Source: Topomyia yanbarensis (Eukaryota > Arthropoda > Insecta > Diptera > Culicidae). Taken from it: 64,000 bases of DNA. The notes below the pieces were generated by a model that was not told the origin of the DNA, ran no database searches, and saw only the letters and a program-made list of their open reading frames with translations. The position numbers and the translations under genes were made by a program. Below are positions 56,551 through 64,000 of this stretch, in pieces. Numbering within the stretch: the stretch's first letter is position 1; each line of letters opens with the position of its first letter. The stretch is taken from assembly GCF_030247195.1 (NCBI RefSeq), contig NC_080671.1, forward strand, positions 198,200,676 to 198,264,675, read 5' to 3'.

Positions 56551-57723
56551 AGTTATTATATTCATAGTTAGTCGCTGTTGTGCTATCTTATGACAAACGC
56601 CATTTTGGGGTAAACTGAGTTAGATATGCCACATACCTTGTCTAAAAAATCTCTACAAAGTGGCGCTTTCACAATTTTGATATTCTGCTTGGTTACTGAG
56701 ATATAGCGAGAAACGCGCTGAGATTTTTTTAATTTTTGCTTCAAATGACTGAGGATTGACTTAAGTTATCTTGATGCATAAGATGTTTTTATGTGTAAAA
56801 CTATCTGAGAAACACAATGGCATAATCATTTTCAAAACAAAAATACACGAATTGTGAGAAAAATTCAGTTTTAGTTTTAAACTGGAAATATAGCATATTT
56901 GGCAACACTGTAACCAAAAATAACTATTTTTTTTTGATTCCCTGACTCATTTCCTTCAAAATGCATCTCACCGATTATTTATAACCAAATGAAGCCAAAG
57001 ATATGAATAAAAGTTAATAATTGATGATTTTTTTCTATGGAAAATTTTCCATGCACGGTTATGACACGCCATACAAATTTTGTCATCAATACACACCTAT
57101 GCCACGTGTGAGTGCGACTTTTGTTCACATTTATAGTAAAAACTCGCAACATATTCAAACGGACCAACGTAATATTTGAGATAATAATACAGAAGAGATA
57201 GACGCATCAATTGTCTTCTTTGTATTGTTTATGCCATTTATAAGTTTCAAGATATTCAATCTCAAACTTTAAAAATCGTTTTTCTCGAAATGTGCTAAAT
57301 GGCGCTTGTCATAAGATAGCACAACAGCGACGAGTTAGGCAGAGATAGGGAGCGGAGCCAATTGAACATGTCAAATGCCGGAGCCATCCGAGCATGACGT
57401 TATATAATATGTTCTCTTTGGATGTATATGGAAAAGGTATTGTGAATATGGTGATAATTATTTTACTCCTTCCATGTGTTATCGAGCGTGAAGAAACAAA
57501 AACAAATAATTTTTTTTCTGTAACACCAAGAGATATTCGCCCATGTATGAAACAACATCATATCTTCGAATTCGTTTTGTAATTCGTACATGTAAAGTTC
57601 TTACTCACGACGTCAACAATGAACCTAGAGCTTGAACATTTGCATGGATGCCAATATTTTTCATGAAATAAGAGCTTCCAGTTTCCCGTCTTTTGTGTCC
57701 GCCTAACTATGAATATAGTAACT
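56551..57723. mobile_element. Element with agttattatattcatagtta ends, carrying family E copy 2
   Basis: The left end AGTTATTATATTCATAGTTA and right end (inverse of AGTTACTATATTCATAGTTA, then GGC) differ at one base. A 762-bp family E element interrupts it after base 20. No ORF with a transposase signature. Confidence 0.75.
56571..57332. mobile_element. Family E element, copy 2
   Basis: Ends GTCGCTGTTGTGCTATCTTA and its inverse, with 'agtta' on both sides. It shares the interior with 2971-4072 (for example 'gggtaaactgagttagatat'), but is about 340 bp shorter. Confidence 0.8.
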
Positions 57724-57752
57724 TTAATCGGTGATTTCTAGAGCTTTTTTCA

Positions 57753-58241
57753 TTACATCCTAAGAGAAGAGACGACAACAGGCTTCTTGCTCTTTTTAAT
57801 TTTATCTACCAGGCCCTGTCGTAATTCTAAAGACAACAAGCATCCATCGTTGCCAGATTCCATTTGCATGATTTTCACAATTGGGTCATTAAATGAGAAA
57901 AAAAAATGTCGTTTTTTATTACTTACATCGATAAAGCTGATTTTCGTGATTGCAACAATATTTTTTTCCAACTCAGGAAACGTGAAAATAATATTAAAAT
58001 TTAAAATAAAGGAATATGTTGACAGTCTGGATTTGACACTATAGGAAGGGTTTGACATATCGAATTTCACGACAAATGATGCCCTGTCAGAAAAAAATAA
58101 GGCATGTTTTCTCGGTTTTTCCACAGGGTTATTTTTATTTGACATAAACACCATACATTGCATACAGTTTTTTTTTATTTTGGGTGTTGTCCTGATAGGC
58201 CAGATGTAAACAACCGCTGTTTTCCTATGTATGGTTGCCAA
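57753..58241 (-). CDS. Hypothetical 162-aa ORF
   Basis: A continuous frame from ATG, with a basic, hydrophobic composition (MATIHRKTAVVYIWPIRTTP at the start, KIKKSKKPVVVSSLRM at the end). It contains a strong donor (GATGTAAGTAA at about 57928) and a good acceptor (tgttgtctttag at about 57836). The transcript may therefore be spliced, which would change the C-terminus. No family recognised; in AT-rich DNA it could be chance. Confidence 0.3.
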   Translation of the reverse strand: MATIHRKTAVVYIWPIRTTPKIKKNCMQCMVFMSNKNNPVEKPRKHALFFSDRASFVVKFDMSNPSYSVKSRLSTYSFILNFNIIFTFPELEKNIVAITKISFIDVSNKKRHFFFSFNDPIVKIMQMESGNDGCLLSLELRQGLVDKIKKSKKPVVVSSLRM

Positions 58242-58469
58242 GTTTACATTAGATTTATTTTAAAAAACAAAAAAATCGTTTTTACGTATTACAACGAAAT
58301 TTTTTTTGAAATCATGTTATATTATGTATATTGGACCTAAAATTTATCGAATGGAACGGAAAACTATATATAGCTTAATGACCCAATTGCTGTACCTCAA
58401 ATATCGACCCTCAGTCAAGAATTCACAATACTAGCTGCATTTAAAAATTGAATTTTAAGTTTATTTGTG

Positions 58470-58655
58470 TCTCTCTTAACAATACACGTAAGTATATCGT
58501 CATTCAGGGTATTTATTCAATTTGCATGAAATGTTCATGTATATGAAATGTAGCCAAAATAAACTCAGCAGCACTGTTTTTCATCCCGTTTGAAAATATT
58601 ATGAACGCTCTTGACTGGCAAAACGACCAATCAGAAGCTGGTTCAATATTGAGGT
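58470..58655. repeat. Dispersed repeat of about 185 bp, second copy
   Basis: Matches 53745-53930 from 'aacaatacacg' to 'gctggttcaata' with few changes (for example 'gtgcatgaaaag' versus 'gtatatgaaatg'). Confidence 0.7.
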
Positions 58656-58923
58656 TAGGACTGGATCAAATTGGCTACGCGATTGTCTTCTCTTCTCTTA
58701 GATTACATATTATCTAACAGACACGTCAAACGGAGAAAATCGCGTGCAAAAATTTCCTTGTAACTTTAAAATTTATTTAACAACACAGAACACACAGAAT
58801 AGTAGGGGAACTGTGCGAAAGACGGACAGGTGGGGTGTGACGGACACATGGCTATTTTAGGCATATAACTATTAAAGTTAAAACGCTTTATATGTGGACC
58901 TAATTATTATGAATAACTTTAAA

Positions 58924-59145
58924 TTATGAAACACTCAGTATGGTTTGACAACTATCAAACGTGTATAATTTAAGCAAACATTGATTATCAGTAGTGCATC
59001 TTCCTGCGGATGTAATATTCAAGTCTTTGGTTTTAAGGTCTATTGTACAAAAATCAATCTTTTCACGGTTTTTTTCTATGAGGTACGAATCAAAGCATCG
59101 AGAATCAAAACAATATGGTAGAGCCAATAACAACAAAACAAACAT
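58924..59145 (-). CDS. Hypothetical small secreted, Cys-containing protein
   Basis: 73 aa. It begins MFVLLLLALPYC, a good signal-peptide core, and continues with spaced cysteines (CFDSYL, DFCTIDL, GRCTTDNQC, DSCQ). No downstream exon is needed. Signal-peptide-plus-cysteine ORFs of this size are common among insect secreted proteins, but the family is not recognised and chance cannot be excluded. Confidence 0.35.
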   Translation of the reverse strand: MFVLLLLALPYCFDSRCFDSYLIEKNREKIDFCTIDLKTKDLNITSAGRCTTDNQCLLKLYTFDSCQTILSVS

Positions 59146-59225
59146 GTGCTATTCGTTGGCAATCAAATCCAGTTTCAAATTTGCTTTTAATGTAATTAAC
59201 AACTGTTTCTTTCAATTTAACCGTA

Positions 59226-59639
59226 GAAAAGACTCTTGTGTCATTCAAAAAGTTACCTAAGATCTATGACTGTTTAACTGAAAAAATATTCGGATCTGTT
59301 AATATTGATTGCGTTGCGTTTATTCCCTCTTTTTCAAAAGAAGGTTCTTTGTACACACAGGGGGATTGTTTCTTAGTTCAATTTCAACACATTTTGAACG
59401 TTTATAAACTGAAAGACATTGCATTAACGGTTGACGATAAGATACTGATTTTTGCCCAAAGATACAGTTCAGAAAAAATTGATAATCATTTACAGTCGTA
59501 TAACTTAAAATTAAACGAAAATCCAATTGCTGTTTACGATATAGAACAACTGAAATCTCAAGTAATAGATCTCCACAACATCAATATATATTTAAGAATG
59601 TGCAATTACTATGATTGTAATGGTACTATTCCAAATTGA
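59226..59639 (+). CDS. Hypothetical protein, probable 3' exon
   Basis: Open from the acceptor 'ttaaccgtag' at 59225 to the stop at 59637-59639, without an in-frame ATG near the start, so an upstream exon is expected. It reads KIYDCLTEKIFGSVNIDC, then GDCFLVQFQHILNVYKLKD, and ends MCNYYDCNGTIPN. Four or more cysteines suggest a secreted protein. Overlapping AATAAATAAAA at about 59683-59692 is a plausible poly(A) signal. No family recognised. Confidence 0.42.
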   Translation, partial: EKTLVSFKKLPKIYDCLTEKIFGSVNIDCVAFIPSFSKEGSLYTQGDCFLVQFQHILNVYKLKDIALTVDDKILIFAQRYSSEKIDNHLQSYNLKLNENPIAVYDIEQLKSQVIDLHNINIYLRMCNYYDCNGTIPN

Positions 59640-61453
59640 AAAATGTATCGCAACGGAAATATGTATCGCAACGGAACAAAAAAAATAAATAAAACTTTAT
59701 TACTACATAGGTACAACTTTATTTCTGTTTTCAAATTGATCCTTTTATTAAATGTAATTATAGCGAACAATATCAATCATTTCCAATAATCAAATTGATT
59801 ACGGCAGCCAAAATTTTGTTTGAAATAGCATTTTTATATTGAGATCAACACGATTTTTCGAATAACAGTATTCCATTTTAGAAATAACATTTTAGAATGT
59901 TCAATTTAGCTAGAAATATTTTAGTTGCAATACCAGATAACATTGTTTCATAAAAATCGTAAGATTAAATCAATCGAAATTCTGTTAAAAATAGCGTGCG
60001 AATATAACCAGCTCAAACAAAATCAATATTATTATTGAAAAATGTTCAATTGAAACAATGTGTGCCTCACATTTATATTAAGATTTTTCCAATTGAATTC
60101 AATATACATAAATGCTATTTCAAACAAAAATTTGGTTGCTCCAATCAATCTGATATTTGTTTTAACCCTTTCATGCCCAACTTTTTTCTAGTGTATTTAG
60201 AGTTTCAAAACTATTTTTCCTTGACAATGGTGGGGTCAAGAAATACGAAAAGCCTTTTTTCATGAAGATATGTGCTTCCCTCGCAGTGCTAGAAGCTGCT
60301 CATTTTTTACCTTCCAATGCTCAATACAACTTTCTTAGAATAATTACAATAGTCCACTTGCGTGGAAAACGTAGCCAAAGACAGTCTAAATTGATAGGTT
60401 TTATCAGTTAGCAATAATATTGCAACATAACGAAGATATATGAAAAATTCATTTTCCGTCGTCAAGGTAAACTGTCCCTGGCAGCACTGCTCCATCGGAA
60501 TCAAATCAGACTAATTACAATAACTTCAGTTCTAGAACTGATCTTTAAAGGTGTTAATGATCAAATGAAAGGCAATAGACCTTTCTCGTCAAAAAAATTT
60601 ATATGCAGAACAGCTTCTGTTTTCATCGCTGGATCGATTCTGAATACTGTCACGTTAATTTGGTGTCGCTAACTATTGAAAAAATCAAAAATTCCTCGAA
60701 CTGCCCATTTTACTATGTATTCCCCTGTCCTATTTTACCTTGATTCTCCATACTTTTACACCATTTGGATGAACTTCGAGTGGGGAATATGAAATAAAGT
60801 TACGGCGGGTAGCCTGTAACAAAGTTCCAGTAGCCTACCGCTCGCCGGCATCTATTTTAATCAGGCTATTCGCCGTTTCGTGTACTGGGTATGAACTCCA
60901 AGAGTTCATTCCAATTTGCTAAAAACATTGTTTTGACGTTGATGAACCCCAAAACAGTGTTGCAGAATATACCGATTTATCGATATTTAAACCGATTTTT
61001 AATTTCAATGCCAATAAAGCTACTAAAAATACCGATTTCTTTTCTCTTACCAAAAAATAACGATTTTCATATAAGATCAATTAATATGGGCCTTTTTAGA
61101 AAATGTATTCACCTTTCCACATCAAATCATCCGGAAATTGATTCAGCAATCTGCCAGGTTACTATAAAAACTTCAAATGAAATTCAACAACCGATTCTGA
61201 AATTGATTGAGCTCAGTAGGTTTCATTACATAACATTAGAATGATCTATAAATTAAAAACCAATAATTTGCAGTTGCAGGTAACTTTTGGTTAGCATACA
61301 TCTTCACACCGATAAATACCTTATTTTTATTTAGAACTATACCGATATTAGATTTGTCCCAGTACCAGTAGAAAGTGGAAGCACTCCGGAGCAAACAAAG
61401 AGAAAATCGTTCCTATGTTCTCTTCTCTTTTTTCTTCTTCCGTTAGCAAACTG
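59640..61453. other. AT-rich intergenic, no gene recognised
   Basis: A fragment at 60160-60310 ('ttaaccctttcatgcccaac') and one near 60880-61210 look like old repeat pieces. No ORF is convincing. Confidence 0.4.
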
Positions 61454-61795
61454 CACACAGAAAAAAGATTTGTAGGTTCAATAAAATTATGCATTAAATT
61501 CAATAAATTAAATTATTAGTCGGGAGACAATAAAATTATTTATTGAATTCAATAAAATTTATTTATTGTTTCAATAAAACAAAATTATCGTTCCGTTTTT
61601 CAATAATTATTTTATTGAAATTAAAAGAAAATTATTGATACTAAAATGTATTTATTGAAAGCAAAAATTTGTTGTTGTTCTAATAAAAAAATATTTTCAA
61701 CCCAATAAGTTTGTTTGTTAAAGTGATAAACAATAAATGATTGGATTCAATAACACATATTTTTGGTTTAAATATGCTAATTTTTTCTGCGTGTG
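61454..61795. mobile_element. MITE with CACACAGAAAAAA ends
   Basis: 342 bp. The left end CACACAGAAAAAA and right end (inverse of CACACGCAGAAAAAA) are imperfect inverted repeats. The interior is rich in 'caataaaatt'/'aattttattg'. Related to the CACGCAGAA element at 51188-52922. Confidence 0.65.
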
Positions 61796-61920
61796 GAGTA
61801 AAAAGCAAGTATTTTTTGCTTCTGTTTGCTCCGGAGCAACTTCTGTGTACTAGAACAAACCTATTATACAAAACCATCTGACAACGCTGCTCTAAAGTGA
61901 AAAGTGCTCTTCAAACATCG

Positions 61921-63894
61921 ATGACATCTTTTTTTTCCTGTTTTCTCTACCTACCTAAACATCAGCTGTCTCCCGTTTCCCGAGAGTTCGCCGACCAGTT
62001 TTGCTTTCAAACTGAAAAAAACTACAGTTTAACTTCACCAGGCACAATCATCAGAATGAGATGCAGGAAAATATTAACCCAGAATGGTTTTACCGTCCAG
62101 TGTGAGAGACATTTTACAAATGATAAAAAAGGTATTTGTGCGGATCTGCGAATTCGGGTTTTGTGGAATAATTCGACCAAGGGCTATGATGTATACTATA
62201 GCATCGGTGGAGAGTAAGTCCAATCATACAGCTTCATCCCACCCCGGGAGCAGATGAGCGCTAGCGAATGTTCTCAGCCACCTGGAGGAGGAGGTTCAGC
62301 GCGGAAGAAATGTTACCAGACTTCGCCGATCTGGTGTCTGAACTTTTTTTTTGATAATCTCAGAGATTGGGTGTGCAGACGGACGGTTGGAGTTCTGGGA
62401 GGGAACGACTGGTAACTTTAAGGTAAATTGTTTGGAGTCATTTGTTTTTTATTACAACTATTGACGGACGTTTCATTGCAGGGTATATATGAAGCCGAAA
62501 ACACCCACAACAATGGGGTAACTAACACATAGCTCGCCGGTGACAAAGTGATAGTCGCACGGTTGAGTGGAGGAATCGATTTTCTGAAACTGGAAACGTA
62601 CACGCAAGGTTGTCAGATCGATTGGGGATTTACGTCTGCATAAGGGCGAAGTAAGTTCTATGTTTCAAGCAATTTTTTAAGCTCACCTAGGGCGCAGAAC
62701 GGACAGATTTTACTTGTTCTTTTAAAACACTGTTCATTCTAAGTCATTTTATTTTCAGTCTGTAATGAGTATGTAATCAAGTGCCTTAATTCTTATTCTT
62801 TTTTAGCCCACGCACGTACCGGTTCGGCAGGAAGCATTAGTTAATTTCAGCAATCCGTCCACAGCGTTGCCAGCTCAACATCATGCATCCGAGAAGGAGC
62901 TTCGATGTGTCCTGGAGTTTCACCAGCAGCGTCACCGGTGACATGTTTGGAAGTGGCGAGCGGTACAGTCATGACTGGCAGCCAGGGCCACACTTTTAAA
63001 GTATTCCGGCTAGATAGCCACCTATTGCAGTTCCCCCTAAACGGCTATTGCGGTCCTATCACATGTATTTTCATAGACCAGTGGCAGGCCGAGATGGGCG
63101 CATCTGGTTACCAGGATGGTGTGCTATGTGTGTGGGACTTGATACGGGGTATGTCAGTCAAAATTACGGTATGGCCTAAATCTACATAATTAAATTGATT
63201 GGTTATTTTTAGGTGCCTGTATGTGCAAAATTGAAGCGACAAAATTGACGACTCAATCGTCGCACTTGCCTGTTCCCCGAGTTACGCAATATCGCTTGGA
63301 CTGGACGAACGAATACGGATCTGGGATAGATTTCAGGGTCGTATGGGACGACAATACTGGAGATGTAGCTCGGGAAGTCAGGCTTGACTGTTCCAATTCA
63401 CAGCTAAATCCGAAGATTATGCTACCTGCCAATGGTTAGGTAATTTGTGACTACGGAAATCGAATGAGAATCGTTCGTTTCCCACTTGTGGCGGCGGAAA
63501 AGTGGTTCGGTCCGGGGAATCGTAATCGGCCAGCTGTACAGCTGCAGCCTCCGAACGAAGCCATTGCTAGCACGAGTCTTTGATTTGGAAGGATAGTTGC
63601 TGAGGACCATTCTCACAATAGTATAAAAGTTCTAAGTTCTAACCTCAAAAACAGACAACAATAAAATGTATTTCTTTCAGAGTTGATAATATCCATTACA
63701 TGATCAAATGCGCTGATGGGTATGAATATGCATGTGTACGGTTTGGTAACCAGTACAATTTACACCTTTCTATGCAGTGCACGGCCACCAATGATTCTTC
63801 CATAAATTTAGACATTGTGCCGAACAAGAGTAAATTCGCGTATATAAAATATATAGGAGGCCCTATTTTCACAGTCACGTCACTTAGTGACTAG
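61921..63894 (+). CDS. Possible two-exon gene of 168 aa, unknown function
   Basis: Exon 1, 61921-62213, ends at GA/GTAAGT. Exon 2, 63681-63894, follows tttctttcag. The joint codon is GAA and the frame stays open to TAG. The exon 1 product includes MTSFFSCFLYLPKHQLSP (possible signal or membrane segment), TIIRMRCRKILTQNGFTVQC and LRIRVLWNNSTKGYDVYYSI. Exon 2 reads VDNIHYMIKCADGYEYACVR, then LHLSMQCTATNDSS and ends in GGPIFTVTSLSD. The last 9 codons and the stop lie in a palindrome (63869-63941). The intron of 1,467 nt contains the SCAP-like remnant. No family recognised. The join is supported by matching phases only. Confidence 0.45.
62230..63625 (+). pseudogene. SCAP-like WD40 C-terminal fragment (decayed)
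   Basis: SCAP escorts SREBP from ER to Golgi through its C-terminal WD40 domain. In order, three frames give: GCADGRLEFWEGTTGNFK (62370-62423); then VIVARLSGGIDFLKLETYTQ (62548-62607); then VTCLEVASGTVMTGSQGHTF (from 62938), with FKVFRLDSHLLQFPL, GPITCIFIDQW and VLCVWDLIRG. After the acceptor at 63213 come ACMCKIEA, SIVALACSPSYAISLGLDER and CDYGNRMRIVRFPLVAAE (63448-63503). Intron-like gaps remain (62424-62480, 63170-63213), so it derives from genomic DNA, not a processed mRNA. In-frame stops (for example before LAGDKVIV) and at least three frame changes make it a pseudogene. The N-terminal membrane part is absent from the window. Confidence 0.8.
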
Positions 63895-63941
63895 AAGGAA
63901 ATTTTCTTCTAGTCACTAGGTGACGTGACTGTGAGAATAGG
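63869..63941. repeat. Palindrome overlapping the 3' end of the 168-aa ORF
   Basis: Arms of about 32 bp (ccctattttcacagtcacgt then cacttagtgactag, and the inverse) around 'gaaggaaattttcttc'. About 70 bp in all, like the hairpin MITEs elsewhere in the window. The stop codon TAG at 63892 lies in the left arm. Confidence 0.7.
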
Positions 63942-64000
63942 GGCTTGGAGCATATCGCTGTCTGTGCACGGAACTGAACATGATTAAATTTTTGGCTCAC

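Overview
Eukaryotic nuclear DNA, almost certainly from a dipteran insect and most likely a mosquito. The evidence is short GT-AG introns (about 50-90 bp) in conserved animal genes, a ZAD-type C2H2 zinc-finger gene (an arthropod family), a copia element whose primer-binding site matches the middle of initiator tRNA-Met, and a very dense load of short inverted-repeat elements. The species cannot be fixed from the sequence alone. Exon coordinates below were worked out by hand from splice sites, frames and family resemblance.

Genes. (1) RNF10-like RING E3 ligase, minus strand, five exons over 8096-1926, with a 3.1-kb pogo/Tigger-like element in intron 2. (2) SGF29-like double-Tudor subunit of SAGA, plus, 9208-9956, apparently missing most of its N-terminal coiled coil. 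(3) ZAD plus about 12 C2H2 fingers, plus, 11520-13406. (4) Small acidic-tailed protein of unknown function, minus, 14555-14171. (5) Unknown charged, probably nuclear, protein, minus, 19522 to about 18620. (6) AMBRA1-like WD40 autophagy/ubiquitin-ligase adaptor, plus, ten exons, 30590-32931. (7) Possible two-exon gene of 168 aa, plus, 61921-63894, whose intron carries a decayed SCAP (SREBP-cleavage-activating protein) WD40 fragment. Three weaker hypothetical ORFs lie at 57753-59639. No rRNA, tRNA gene or CRISPR array was seen.

Mobile DNA makes up most of the rest. 34549-47656 is a degenerate copia retrotransposon (minus strand) with a perfect 5-bp target duplication. A near-intact RNase H-bearing LINE (39849-45819) sits inside its pol gene, and its 3' LTR was hit three more times (a 1.7-kb element and a 171-bp element, each with 8-bp duplications, and a 148-bp MITE). 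Three short element families (A, 148 bp; B, about 167 bp palindrome; C, about 165 bp) all have CCC...GGG ends and 2-bp target duplications of no fixed sequence. They repeatedly insert into each other and into a longer repeat (D), so empty sites can be read inside the window. PIF/Harbinger-like elements with TWA duplications and nested hAT-like hairpins are also present. A 738-bp tandem duplication (23051-24526) looks recent.

The genes are ordinary housekeeping or regulatory genes that are not functionally linked to each other. The unusual content is the layered transposon record, the SCAP fragment lodged in an intron, and the truncated SGF29 reading frame.
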